Positions 1-8,721 of a stretch of DNA of 64,000 bases are shown here, one piece after another; the stretch's first letter is position 1, and each line of letters begins with the position of its first letter. The stretch lies in contig NZ_CP015118.1 in the NCBI RefSeq assembly GCF_002116905.1, positions 1,426,001 to 1,490,000 of the forward strand, written 5' to 3'. The notes beneath the pieces were generated by a model. The model was given only the letters and a program-made list of their open reading frames with translations. It was not told the DNA's origin and searched no databases. The translations under genes were made by a program, and so were the position numbers. This stretch comes from Piscinibacter gummiphilus. Lineage in GTDB: Bacteria; Pseudomonadota; Gammaproteobacteria; Burkholderiales; Burkholderiaceae_C.

Positions 1-2
1 TC

Positions 3-359
3 ATCCAGCGCGGTGGCAAGCTGATCATGTGGCACGGCTGGGCCGACCAGATGATTCCGAGCGCGAACTCGGTCCGGTACTACGAGAAGGCCCAGGCGCT
101 TCTTGGTTCGACGCTCTCAAACAGCGCTCGACTGTTCATGGTGCCGGGTGCCCAGCACTGCCAGGCGGGCTTCGACATGGTCCCGCATCTGGAGAAGTGG
201 GTGGAGCAGGGACAGGCACCGACTCAGGTCATCAACACGACCCAGGCGCTGTTCAGCACGACCACGCATCCGCTGTGTCCGTGGCCTCAGGTTGCCGCCT
301 ACAACGGCAGCGGTTCGACGACCAGTGCGGCGAGCTACACCTGCAGAGAGCAGCCGTAA
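3..359 (+). CDS. Tannase/feruloyl esterase family protein, C-terminal part
   Basis: Only the last ~118 residues of an esterase of the tannase and feruloyl esterase family are present; the gene enters from the left edge. The fragment holds the acid of the catalytic triad in GWADQMIP and the histidine in the AQHC motif, followed by the family's typical end (PLCPWPQ, then YNGSGS and a final Cys). In this family the serine and histidine are each next to a cysteine and the two cysteines form a disulfide (the CS-D-HC arrangement); the HC half is visible here. It is one of four family members in the window (others at 21269, 28592 and 30588). Substrate cannot be deduced; esters of gallic or hydroxycinnamic acids are typical. 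Probably secreted like its paralogues, though its N-terminus is not seen. Confidence 0.85.
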   Translation: MQRGGKLIMWHGWADQMIPSANSVRYYEKAQALLGSTLSNSARLFMVPGAQHCQAGFDMVPHLEKWVEQGQAPTQVINTTQALFSTTTHPLCPWPQVAAYNGSGSTTSAASYTCREQP

Positions 360-442
360 ACCATTAAGGGTGGCCCGATGCGGTTACGACATTCGCGTCT
401 GGTCACCTAGCGCAAATTTGACGGCGGCAGAGGCTTGCTCTG

Positions 443-691
443 CTACCCCCGCGGGTCGGAAGCGGATCTGTCCAGGATCGGCTGCTGTGCGCTGCTTGCA
501 TTTCTGGGCGCTTTCGCTAAAACGGAAGGTGACGCCGGCAACGGCGTACCGGGGCGTACGACGGCGAGCATCCCGACCTGGCCCGTGCGGTGGTCCTTGC
601 GGAAGCGGCGGGTCTCGCGGTCTTCGACCAGCACATGGGCGGCGCCCACGGTGCCGCGCAGCGCGCGCAGCAACGCGTCGGCCGTGCTCAT
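443..691 (-). pseudogene. dld: Truncated N-terminus of quinone-dependent D-lactate dehydrogenase (dld')
   Basis: The frame begins with an ATG overlapping the lldD stop by 4 bases, as in an lldR-lldD-dld operon. Its first ~50 residues resemble the N-terminus of Dld: VGAAHVLVEDRETRRFRK, then GQVGMLAVVRPGTPL, matching the segment just before the FAD-binding fold. After that (about position 540 leftwards) the similarity stops and the frame runs into unrelated sequence ending at 443, so nearly all of the ~570-residue enzyme is missing. The FAD and substrate domains are absent, so no activity is expected. The convergent tannase gene ends 80 bases away, so the break probably marks a deletion or insertion junction. 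The family assignment rests on a short stretch; another FAD-linked oxidase is possible. Confidence 0.6.
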
Positions 692-1827
692 CGCTCGCGC
701 ACCAGCAGGGCGCCGGTGATGTCGGACACCTTCGCCACGCTGGTGAGTGTCATCGCCACGCGCATCTCCTTCTCGAGCAGCTCAAGCAGGTGCTTCACGC
801 CGGCCTGGCCCGCGACGGCCAGCGCGTAAATGTATGCGCGGCCGATCATCGTGGCGTCGGCGCCTAGCGCCAGCGCCCGCACCACGTCGAGGCCGTTGCG
901 GATGCCCGAGTCGGCGAGGATCTTGATCTGGCCCTTCACCGCGTCGGCGATGGCCGGCAGCGCGCGGGCCGACGACAGCACGCCGTCGAGCTGGCGGCCG
1001 CCGTGGTTCGACACGATGATGCCGTCGGCGCCGAAACGCACCGCGTCGCGCGCATCGTCCGGGTCGAGGATGCCCTTGATCACCATCGGGCCCGTCCAGA
1101 AGTCGCGGATCCATTCGAGGTCGCGCCACGAGATGGATGGGTCGAAGTTGGCGCCGAGCCAGCCCATGTAGTCGGCGAGACCCGTGGGTTTGCCGAGGTA
1201 GGCCGAGATGTTGCCGAGGTCGTGCGGGCGTCCGAGCAGGCCCACGTCGAGGGACCAGCGTGGGTGCATCATCGCCTGCCAGTAGCGGCGCAACGGGGCG
1301 TTCGGGCCGCTCATGCCCGAATGCGCATCGCGGTAGCGGGCGCCGGGCACCGGCATGTCCACCGTGAAGACGAGCGTGGAGCAGCCCGCGGCCTGCGCGC
1401 GCTCCAGGGCGTTCTTCATGAAGCCGCGGTCCTTCAGCACGTACAGCTGGAACCACATCGGACGCTTGAGTTTCGGGGCCACCTCCTCGATCGGACACAC
1501 CGACACGCTCGACATCGTGAACGGAATGCCGTGCGCATCGGCGGCCTGCGACGACTGCACCTCGCCGCGGCGGGCGTACATGCCGCCGAGGCCCACGGGC
1601 GCGAGCGCCACGGGGATGGAGAACTTCTCGCCGAAGAGCTCGATGCTGGTGTCGAGCCGGCTCATGTCCTTCAGCACACGCTGGCGCAGCGCCACGGCCG
1701 CGAAGTCCTCGACGTTGCGGCGCAGCGTCTGCTCGGCGTAGGCGCCGCCGTCGAGGTAGTGGAACAGGAACGGCGGCAGCCGCTTCTGCGCGGCGGTGCG
1801 GTAGTCGGCGGAGGAGGAAATGATCAT
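688..1827 (-). CDS. lldD: L-lactate dehydrogenase (FMN, quinone-linked)
   Basis: Oxidises L-lactate to pyruvate, passing electrons to the quinone pool at the inner membrane. The 379-residue protein is close to the usual LldD length and has the FMN-dependent alpha-hydroxy-acid dehydrogenase fold. The N-terminal FHYLDGGAYAEQTLRRN is visible, followed by APVGLGGMYARRGE and the active-site SNHGGRQLDG with its catalytic histidine and arginine. The C-terminal phosphate-binding part reads GLDVVRALALGADATMIGRAY. It starts 10 bases after lldR and overlaps the dld remnant, so it is in the lldR operon. In this locus it can dispose of L-lactate made from L-lactaldehyde in rhamnose breakdown or from the 2,4-diketo-3-deoxy-sugar-acid route; that link is inference. 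Confidence 0.93.
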   Translation of the reverse strand: MIISSSADYRTAAQKRLPPFLFHYLDGGAYAEQTLRRNVEDFAAVALRQRVLKDMSRLDTSIELFGEKFSIPVALAPVGLGGMYARRGEVQSSQAADAHGIPFTMSSVSVCPIEEVAPKLKRPMWFQLYVLKDRGFMKNALERAQAAGCSTLVFTVDMPVPGARYRDAHSGMSGPNAPLRRYWQAMMHPRWSLDVGLLGRPHDLGNISAYLGKPTGLADYMGWLGANFDPSISWRDLEWIRDFWTGPMVIKGILDPDDARDAVRFGADGIIVSNHGGRQLDGVLSSARALPAIADAVKGQIKILADSGIRNGLDVVRALALGADATMIGRAYIYALAVAGQAGVKHLLELLEKEMRVAMTLTSVAKVSDITGALLVRER

Positions 1828-1837
1828 GGTGGGGGTC

Positions 1838-2632
1838 TCATGCCCGTCGGGGCGGGTCGGTGGGCAGCAGGAGCGATGGCGTGGCGTCCAGCGGCAGGCG
1901 GGTGGACCGCTCCCGGCGGGCGCGGTCCTCGTCCATGCGCTGGATGGTGGTGCGCACGTGTTCCAGGTGGTCGCCGATGCAGGCGCGCGCGCGGGTGGGG
2001 TCGCCGTCGAGGATGGCCTGCATCAGGTCCTGGTGCTGCGCGGTCAGCACGCGCAGCGTCTCGGGTGCACTGAGGCGGAACATGTCGTGGCGGTTGCGCT
2101 CGACGGTGGACAGCACCACGGCGAAGAGGCTCTGCATCGCCTGCACGAGCACCACGTTGTGCGATGCCTCGGCGATCGCGAGGTGGAACTGCGCGTCGGC
2201 CCGCGCCGCCAGCTCGGCGTGGCCGCTCTGCTGGTGCTGCATCATCACGTCGAAGCAGCGCTGGATGCGCTCCTTGTCGGCAGGCGTGGCGCGCTGCGCG
2301 GCCAGCCACGCGGTGCTGGTCTCGAGCGCGTGGCGCGTTTCCAGCAAGTCGTAGCGGTAGTGCGGGTCGGCGTCGATCAGGCGCACCAGCGGGCCCATGG
2401 CCTCCTGCAGCCATTCGGCCGGCGCCGTGCTCTGCACGTAGGTGCCGTCGCCCACCCGACTCACGAGGGCCCGCTGGCTGCTCAGCTTCTGGATGGCCTC
2501 GCGCAGCGAGTTGCGCGACACTCCCAGATCGGCTGCCAGCTGGCGCTCGGCGGGCAGCCGCTCGCCGGCCTGAAGGCCACGGGCCTGCACGAGGGCCAGC
2601 AGCTTTTCAACGACGTGATCGACGAGGCGCAT
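1838..2632 (-). CDS. lldR: FadR-type GntR regulator of lactate use
   Basis: Winged-helix transcription factor, about 264 residues from the chosen start at 2632 (MRLVDHVVEKLLALVQ). The frame stays open for another 53 codons upstream, but that part does not resemble the family. The DNA-binding domain is residues ~3-66, with LPAERQLAADLGVSRNSLREAIQKL as the recognition region. The rest is the all-helical FCD effector domain (RYDLLETRHALE, FHLAIAEASHNVVLVQ, H-x3-D-x-I type metal/ligand positions near TAQHQDLMQAILDGD). The position immediately upstream of lldD in the same operon makes it the likely lactate-responsive repressor LldR. Confidence 0.85.
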   Translation of the reverse strand: MRLVDHVVEKLLALVQARGLQAGERLPAERQLAADLGVSRNSLREAIQKLSSQRALVSRVGDGTYVQSTAPAEWLQEAMGPLVRLIDADPHYRYDLLETRHALETSTAWLAAQRATPADKERIQRCFDVMMQHQQSGHAELAARADAQFHLAIAEASHNVVLVQAMQSLFAVVLSTVERNRHDMFRLSAPETLRVLTAQHQDLMQAILDGDPTRARACIGDHLEHVRTTIQRMDEDRARRERSTRLPLDATPSLLLPTDPPRRA

Positions 2633-2652
2633 GGGAACTTCCGGCCGAAGAG

Positions 2653-2817
2653 TCAATGACCCAGGGTCTTCCACGGCAAGACGTAGGCATGCAACGTCGT
2701 CAGCGCGCCGATGATCGCCGCGAACAGGCGTACCGTGTAGTTGTGGCGAAACGACTCCGGCGTATGGACGTCGAGATCCCACTTTCTCCATGAGGAACCG
2801 GCCGAAATCCCTGGCAT
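2653..2817 (-). pseudogene. Remnant of a PHP-domain protein N-terminus
   Basis: A short frame starts at an ATG preceded by a good ribosome-binding site (GGAGAGAGAA). It opens with GSSWRKWDLDVHTPESF, which resembles the first lines of PHP-domain phosphoesterase/ATPase proteins (GSxWxKWDLHVHTPxS). The first metal-binding His of the HVH motif is replaced by Asp here, and after ~25 residues the similarity ends; the frame closes at 2653. It lies in the 366-base gap between the Crp/Fnr gene and lldR. I read it as a degraded fragment left by an old insertion or deletion. The assignment is by motif only and the piece is short. Confidence 0.4.
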
Positions 2818-2998
2818 TTCTCTCTCCCTGGGCGACGCTCTGCTTGGGCTCTGGATCTTCATTGGATTCCTTCCGGTTTGGAGAGCTGCCCGCTAGGGCT
2901 GTTCTTGGTCACAGCACTTCCGGGCCTACTCCGGTCAATCACCACTACTGCAGTTTGGAGCAACGAAGAGCGAACGCGGGCATGCCCATCGGCGAGGT

Positions 2999-3784
2999 TC
3001 ACTGGCTTGAGGTTAGCCCGGAAGCCTCCGCCATCGACTTCGCGCAAGAAACTTCGATGCCTGTGGCTTTGACGGTGAGCCAGCCGTCACGCTCGAAACG
3101 CTTGAGCGCGACGTTCACACGTTGGCGGCTTGCTCCGAGCATGTTGGCGAGGTCCTGCTGGTTCAGGTACGGAGCGATTCGGACGCCACCTTCGCACGGT
3201 ATGCCGAACCGCTTCACGAGCATCTGGATCTGGCGGGCGACCCGTTGTTCCGCCGTCAGCGACACGCGCTCGGTGAACATGTCGAAAACCCGGCGGGCGT
3301 TGCTGTGGCTCAGCTTCGCCAGCACCACGGTCAGGCAGGGCTCACGAGCAGCAAGTGTGCGAAGGCGATCCAGAGGGACGGCCAGTAACGTCACCGGCGT
3401 GCAGGTTTCACCGTCGTTGATCAGGCGTCGCTCGGACTCATCCTCGAGGTGGGGGAGGCTGCCGAACCAGTCCCCTGCGACGGCCAGCGACAGGACCACC
3501 TGGCGTCCGTTGATCGTGTTGGCGAGGAGCTTGACGACGCCTTGGGCCACGCCGAACCATTCGTCCGCCGCCGCCAGACTCCGAGTCATCCGCGCGCCAG
3601 CACCGAGGCGCCGAACCGATCCGGCCGCCAGCATTGACTGCGCGACCCTGCCGGGAAGGCCCTGGCACAACCGCGACTCGAGCAGAGACCGCTCTTCTGC
3701 GCCACTCAGTACCGTCTCGGGCCTTCGTCGAACGCTCCAGGTTGCTTCCTCCAGGACGGGAGGCTTGCTTTCAGTCCACGTCAT
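2999..3784 (-). CDS. Crp/Fnr family transcriptional regulator
   Basis: A 261-residue protein with a divergent cyclic-nucleotide-type sensor domain (GVVKLLANTINGRQVVLSLAVAGDWFGSLPHL, residues ~85-120). A long dimerisation helix follows, then a C-terminal Crp-type helix-turn-helix (LNQQDLANMLGASRQRVNVALKRFERDGWL, ~205-238). No cysteine cluster typical of the Fnr iron-sulphur sensor is seen at the N-terminus, so the effector is unknown. It is the last gene after the two GH78 genes; its start is 24 bases from the GH78 stop, so it may be co-transcribed and control that operon. The regulatory role is inference. Confidence 0.8.
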   Translation of the reverse strand: MTWTESKPPVLEEATWSVRRRPETVLSGAEERSLLESRLCQGLPGRVAQSMLAAGSVRRLGAGARMTRSLAAADEWFGVAQGVVKLLANTINGRQVVLSLAVAGDWFGSLPHLEDESERRLINDGETCTPVTLLAVPLDRLRTLAAREPCLTVVLAKLSHSNARRVFDMFTERVSLTAEQRVARQIQMLVKRFGIPCEGGVRIAPYLNQQDLANMLGASRQRVNVALKRFERDGWLTVKATGIEVSCAKSMAEASGLTSSQ

Positions 3785-3808
3785 GGTGAATCAATGCAGC
3801 ATCGATCG

Positions 3809-6382
3809 TCATGAGAACTGGTGTCGCCCACTTCCAACGGAATGTGTTCGTCCGCGCCATGTCACTGAAGCCGTGGTGTTCACGGGTACCTCTACCTCCA
3901 GACCCTTGGCGTCCCAACCGACGGACACCGTGCCATGGACCGTTTCGTGCCGTGCCCTGCACCAAGCCAGCGGCGAATCGTCCGGCGGCACAACCTGGAA
4001 GTGATCGAATCCTGCCTCGCCACTTCGCAGTCCAGCGAGATTGCGGAACATCCAGTCGCCCACGCATCCGAATGCGTAGTGATCGAAGCTGGTGAGCTTG
4101 GGGGCACCGTGCTCGTCGATGGCCTTCCAGCTTTCCCAGATGGCGGTCGCCCCTTTGTCCACTGCGTAGAGCCAGGACGGTGCCTTTGCCTGCCACAGCA
4201 GTTCGTAAGCGAGGTCCCTTCTGCCGATCTTGGTCAGGACGTCGAGGAAATAGGGTGTCGCAACGAAACCTGTGTCCAGACAACCTCCGTTGGCTTCCAG
4301 CAAGTCGACGAGCTTGGTGGCGTAGCGTGTGGTGTGTTCAGGTGGCACGAGGTCGAAGGCGAACGCGAGGACATAGGCTCCCATCAGCTGCCATGGCAGT
4401 TCGTCGTTAGCCATGAACGCGCGTTGAATGGCGTCCTTCATGCGTGCAGCATGACCCCGGTAGTGCGCTGCGTCGGCCTGTCGATCGAGGGTTTGGGCCA
4501 CTTCACCCATCAACCGTACCGAGAGATAGCCGAAGAAGGGGGCCACGTAGGCGGCAGAGATCTTCGGGATCTGCCAGTTCGGCCCACCCGGCTGCTCCTG
4601 GCTCGGAATGAGCCATTCACCGAAGTGGAAGCCGGTGTTCCACAGGTACTGATCGATGGCTGGATCCAAACCAGCGGCTCCACGACGCTCGCGCGCGGTG
4701 CGGATGACGTAGTCGGCCCAGCGCTTCATGGTGTCGTAGTGGTCGTTGAGGACCAGCCGGTTTCCTGTCAGACGGTGCATGGTGTGCGGCACCATCACCG
4801 CTGCGTCGCTCCAGCCTGCGATTCCGGTGATTTGCGTGTCACCGAATTCCTTGCCCACCCCCAGCGAGAGGCGTTCGTACAGCGTGGTGAAAGGAACAGT
4901 CATTGGCACCACGCCGTCGTCGGCCTGCGCCGCTGCCAGGTTCCGCAGCCAGGAATCCAGAAATGGCGTGACGTCCTCGTTCAGAAGGGCGGTGGCGGCG
5001 TAGATCTGGATGTCACCCGTGAAGCCCGCCTTCTCCCGCGTCGGACAGTCGGTCGGGACGGACATCATGTTGTTGCGCTGGGACCAGCGAATGTTCTCGT
5101 ACAAGCGGTTCAATCGGCCGTCCGAACAGCTGAAGCTTCCCGCGTCTGCTTTCTCGGTCGTCAGCGGGATCGCGACGAAGTCCCGCTCGCGGAGTTGGTT
5201 CAGCCCGGTAACCCGGATGTACCGGAAACCGTGGAAGCTGAACCGGGTCTCGTAGTCGCGAGCCACGCCGTCGGACACATAGACGTCCTTCTGGTCGGCG
5301 ATCATCGAGTTGAAGTAGTTGCCGTGCTCGTCGGTCACCTCGAAGTACTCGAAGGTGACCTCCGTGTCGCGCGGCACGTCGATGCGGATGCGCGCCTTGC
5401 CGGCGATGATCTGTCCGAAGTCGACGATGACCTCTCCGCGCGGTGATACGTAGATCTGCTGGACAGCCAGTGATCCGAAGGGGCGGACCGGAGCCATGGG
5501 CTGTGCCGCCAGCTGGGCGTAGCCGTAGTCGGGCAGCCGAACGGGCTGCGGTGTCCCGAACGGTTGCCGGGCGTCGAACAGTTCGCCGCGGAAAATGTCT
5601 GATGACAGCACCGGGCCGGTCGCGCATCCCGTGTCTTCACCGGACGCGACGATTACGGAGGTGCCGTTGGCCAGATGGATCTCGAGCTGGAAGAGCACGG
5701 CCGGCGCGCCGTGGTAGTCCTGCATGACGGGGCGGCCGTGGGGGCACAAATACCAGCCATCGCCGACGTAGAGCGTCAACTGGTTGCCGCCGCGGCGTAG
5801 CAGGCGAGTGACATCGTAGGTCTGGTAGTAGAGGATGCTTCCGTAGGCGGTGTGCTCCGGCGCGAACTCGCGGTCGTCGAGACGCTCTCCGTTGAGCTGC
5901 GGCAGGTACGTTCCATAGGCGGTTGCGTACAGGCGCGCATGAACGACGTCGCCCGGAACGTCGAAGTCGCGGGAGAAGAGCACCGCGGGCGGCTGGGTGC
6001 CCCACGCCCAGGCTTCCGGAACGGCGCGTTCGATGGAACTCTCCGCCCAGGCAGCAACCCAGTCGCCGGGGTGCATGAGCGCGGTCTCGAACGACGAATG
6101 GGCTGATGCTTTCTGGCCATGGCTGTCTCGGACCGACAGCGTCCATTGGTAACGAGTGCGACTGCGAAGCGGCGCACCTTCGTAGCGGACGAAGGCTTGT
6201 TGCCGGCTGGCGACTTCGCCCGAGTCCCATGCCACCTGATCCCCGTCGGTCACCGTGATGCGGTAGCTGACTTGGAGCGTGTTCGGCGTCCTGCAGTGCA
6301 AGACCCAGGAAAAGTCGGGCGCGCGGTCGATGCCAAGGGGCGCATCGGCGCGTCCCGTGGCAAGGCGGTCGAGGCTCAGCAT
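3809..6382 (-). CDS. GH78 alpha-L-rhamnosidase
   Basis: Cleaves terminal alpha-L-rhamnose from glycosides. From the chosen ATG at 6382 the protein has 857 residues and no clear signal peptide. The order is N-terminal beta-sandwich domains (APDFSWVLHCRTPNTLQVSYRI), a concanavalin-like domain, and the (alpha/alpha)6 catalytic barrel. Catalytic acids expected for GH78 are present in SVPTDCPTREKAGFTGD and, later, in TAIWESWKAIDEHG. The C-terminal beta-sandwich follows SFDHYAFGCVGDWMFRNLAGL. The start overlaps the stop of the other GH78 gene by 7 bases (ATGCTGA), which favours this start over an upstream one at 6475 and implies translational coupling. Exact linkage preference, for example flavonoid rutinosides versus polysaccharide side chains, cannot be told. 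Confidence 0.88.
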   Translation of the reverse strand: MLSLDRLATGRADAPLGIDRAPDFSWVLHCRTPNTLQVSYRITVTDGDQVAWDSGEVASRQQAFVRYEGAPLRSRTRYQWTLSVRDSHGQKASAHSSFETALMHPGDWVAAWAESSIERAVPEAWAWGTQPPAVLFSRDFDVPGDVVHARLYATAYGTYLPQLNGERLDDREFAPEHTAYGSILYYQTYDVTRLLRRGGNQLTLYVGDGWYLCPHGRPVMQDYHGAPAVLFQLEIHLANGTSVIVASGEDTGCATGPVLSSDIFRGELFDARQPFGTPQPVRLPDYGYAQLAAQPMAPVRPFGSLAVQQIYVSPRGEVIVDFGQIIAGKARIRIDVPRDTEVTFEYFEVTDEHGNYFNSMIADQKDVYVSDGVARDYETRFSFHGFRYIRVTGLNQLRERDFVAIPLTTEKADAGSFSCSDGRLNRLYENIRWSQRNNMMSVPTDCPTREKAGFTGDIQIYAATALLNEDVTPFLDSWLRNLAAAQADDGVVPMTVPFTTLYERLSLGVGKEFGDTQITGIAGWSDAAVMVPHTMHRLTGNRLVLNDHYDTMKRWADYVIRTARERRGAAGLDPAIDQYLWNTGFHFGEWLIPSQEQPGGPNWQIPKISAAYVAPFFGYLSVRLMGEVAQTLDRQADAAHYRGHAARMKDAIQRAFMANDELPWQLMGAYVLAFAFDLVPPEHTTRYATKLVDLLEANGGCLDTGFVATPYFLDVLTKIGRRDLAYELLWQAKAPSWLYAVDKGATAIWESWKAIDEHGAPKLTSFDHYAFGCVGDWMFRNLAGLRSGEAGFDHFQVVPPDDSPLAWCRARHETVHGTVSVGWDAKGLEVEVPVNTTASVTWRGRTHSVGSGRHQFS

Positions 6383-8631
6383 GGCTTGCGGATCTCGTAG
6401 GAACCAGGCCCGAGCACGAGTACCTCCCCGTGCCATGTGTGTAGGTCCGCCTCGGCGCCTTGGGGAACGGTGCACTCGATCACGATGTCGGCGTCATTTC
6501 GACGCCAGCCGCAGGTGACTTGGCCATGGCGCGTTTCAAGGGTCGCCCGCGCCCAGTCGAGTCCAGGGCCGGGCGTGGGTTGAAGATGGATGCGCTGGTA
6601 GCCAGGCTGGGCCGGTCGGATGCCGGCGACCGCCTTGTAAAGCCAGTCCACCACGGCACCCAGGGCGTAGTGGTTGAAGCTGGTCATCTCACCTGGATTC
6701 ACAGTGCCGTCCGGCAACAGCGAGTCCCAGCGTTCCCAGATCGTTGTCGCTCCCATTTTCACGGCGTACAGCCACGAGGGATTGTCGGTCTGCAGGACGA
6801 GCCGATAGGCCTCCTCCACGAACCCGTGCGTCGACAGGGCCCAGGTGACGTACGGTGTTCCTGCGAAGCCGGTGCTGACGTGGTAACCGCTCTCGCGGAC
6901 GAGTTCCGCAAGGCGCGCCGCTGCAGCACGGGATTGTTCCGGATCGAGCAAGCCGAAATGGATGGCGAGCGCATAGACGGCCTGAGCATCCGAACGCAGA
7001 CGTCCGTCGGGCTGAAGGTAGTGTTGCTGGAAGGCCGTGCGGGTGCGCGCGGCGATGTGCCTCCATCGGCGTGCATCGTCGGGCTTGCCGAGTTGCTCGG
7101 CGGCCAGCGCGGCGAAGCTCAGCGTGCGATACAGGCAGGCGGTCGCGATGACCCCCGGATCGGACTTTGAGGCGAGCGGCTTGTCCGGCGGCGCCGTGGG
7201 ATCGAGCCAGTCACCGAATTGGAAACCCTTGTCCCAGAGGCCCGTGTCGGAAACCCTTGGCAGCACGGATTCCAGATGGCCAACGACGGCGGGATAGTGC
7301 TCGGCGAGTCTCGCAGCATCTCCGTAGGCCCACCACAACGCCTCCGGTACCCATGCGGCGGCATCGGCCCAGATGGCCGTGGGCCCGAGGATGTGGGCGT
7401 AGTTCTTGAGGGCCGCCTTGGAGGCGAACTTGAACAGGTTCGGCACCACGAACGGCACGTAGCCGGCCTCCTGGAGTTCGACCTTGAGGTCAAGCAACCA
7501 TCCGTGGAGCACATCGGCCACGTCGAACTGAAAGGCCGCCGAAGATGCGTAGACCGCCAGGTCTCCCGTCCAACCCATGCGCTCGTCCCGCTGCGGGCAA
7601 TCGGTCGGCAGGTCGAGAAAATTGCCCTTCTGGCCCCACACCGAGTTCTCGACCAGGCGGTTGATCAGCGGATTCGAGCACTCGAAGTGGCCCGTCCGGC
7701 GCATCTGTGAATGCACGACCACCGCCTCGACGTTCTCTGCAGAGAGGGGGCCAGGGTGTCCGGTCACCTCGGCGTAGCGGAAACCGTGGAACGTGAACGT
7801 CGGCTCGAACAGATCGTCTTCACCGCTCAGAACGAAGGTGTCCGTGGCTCGAGCGCTCCGAAGCGGTCGCACGGCCAACGCGTCGCCCTCGAGAACTTCC
7901 GCGTGACGAACGACGATTCGGCCGCCAGCGCTTCCCCGGGCGCGCAACCGGACCCAGCCGACGAGGTTCTGCCCGAAGTCGATGATGAATCGCTTGTCGT
8001 CCGGCACCGTGATGGAGATGGGATGGACGACTTCGTGCCGCAGGACAGGAGGTTTGACCTGCGCCACGAGCGTGGAGCGATCAAACTCCACGATGCAGGT
8101 GGTTAGCGGCTTTCCGCTCAGGCTCTTGTCGATGACTTGGCCGTGATAGATGCTGTTCTCGCCGACTTGACTGGTTTCTGCCGTCCACGACGCATCGGTA
8201 GCCACGAACTGCACCGCGCCTGATGCGTAGACGATCTCCAGTTCCGCGATGAATCCGATGTGGCTGGCGTAGTCGATGTCCATTGCCGTGAATCCCAACC
8301 GGCTCCGCCACCATCCGTTGCCGATCAGGGCCTCGAGCCGGCAGCCTTGGCGGACGAACTCGGTGACGTCGTAGGCCTGCACCTGCAGCCGCGAGTCGAA
8401 TGCGGTCCAGCCGGGTGCCAGGACGCGCTCGCTCACGGGTTGCCCGTCGATGCGCACCTCGTAGGCGCCATGCGCGGTGGCGTGAAGGGTCGCCTTTTTG
8501 ATGGCCTCGGCGCTGTTCAAGTCGAGTCGGGTCGAGAGGACGAAGGAGGGAGCGTTGCCGGCGACGGTCACCATGCGCGCACGTGTAAGGAGCCGGGGCT
8601 CGATGAATGGTTTCGAAGTCTGGTCCTGCAT
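6376..8631 (-). CDS. GH78 alpha-L-rhamnosidase, second copy
   Basis: A 751-residue GH78 enzyme, shorter than its neighbour because the N-terminal sandwich region is reduced. Visible features are LHATAHGAYEVRIDGQPVSE (rhamnose-binding sandwich domain) and DFGQNLVGWVRLRARG. The hallmark catalytic segment LPTDCPQRDERMGWTGD is a textbook match, and the C-terminal TTIWERWDSLLPDG carries the second catalytic Glu. No signal peptide is evident, so it probably acts in the cytoplasm on imported rhamnosides. It is coupled to the downstream GH78 gene by a 7-base overlap and lies 90 bases after the TetR gene. Having two non-identical GH78 copies suggests different aglycones or linkages. Confidence 0.9.
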   Translation of the reverse strand: MQDQTSKPFIEPRLLTRARMVTVAGNAPSFVLSTRLDLNSAEAIKKATLHATAHGAYEVRIDGQPVSERVLAPGWTAFDSRLQVQAYDVTEFVRQGCRLEALIGNGWWRSRLGFTAMDIDYASHIGFIAELEIVYASGAVQFVATDASWTAETSQVGENSIYHGQVIDKSLSGKPLTTCIVEFDRSTLVAQVKPPVLRHEVVHPISITVPDDKRFIIDFGQNLVGWVRLRARGSAGGRIVVRHAEVLEGDALAVRPLRSARATDTFVLSGEDDLFEPTFTFHGFRYAEVTGHPGPLSAENVEAVVVHSQMRRTGHFECSNPLINRLVENSVWGQKGNFLDLPTDCPQRDERMGWTGDLAVYASSAAFQFDVADVLHGWLLDLKVELQEAGYVPFVVPNLFKFASKAALKNYAHILGPTAIWADAAAWVPEALWWAYGDAARLAEHYPAVVGHLESVLPRVSDTGLWDKGFQFGDWLDPTAPPDKPLASKSDPGVIATACLYRTLSFAALAAEQLGKPDDARRWRHIAARTRTAFQQHYLQPDGRLRSDAQAVYALAIHFGLLDPEQSRAAAARLAELVRESGYHVSTGFAGTPYVTWALSTHGFVEEAYRLVLQTDNPSWLYAVKMGATTIWERWDSLLPDGTVNPGEMTSFNHYALGAVVDWLYKAVAGIRPAQPGYQRIHLQPTPGPGLDWARATLETRHGQVTCGWRRNDADIVIECTVPQGAEADLHTWHGEVLVLGPGSYEIRKPC

Positions 8632-8721
8632 GATGTGTCGTGTCGGCCTTGGATGGGGTGCGCGTTGCGGAGCGAATGGCAGTGCCGCGGGGGGCGTTTC
8701 CGCGCTGGTGAAGGCGGCCCC

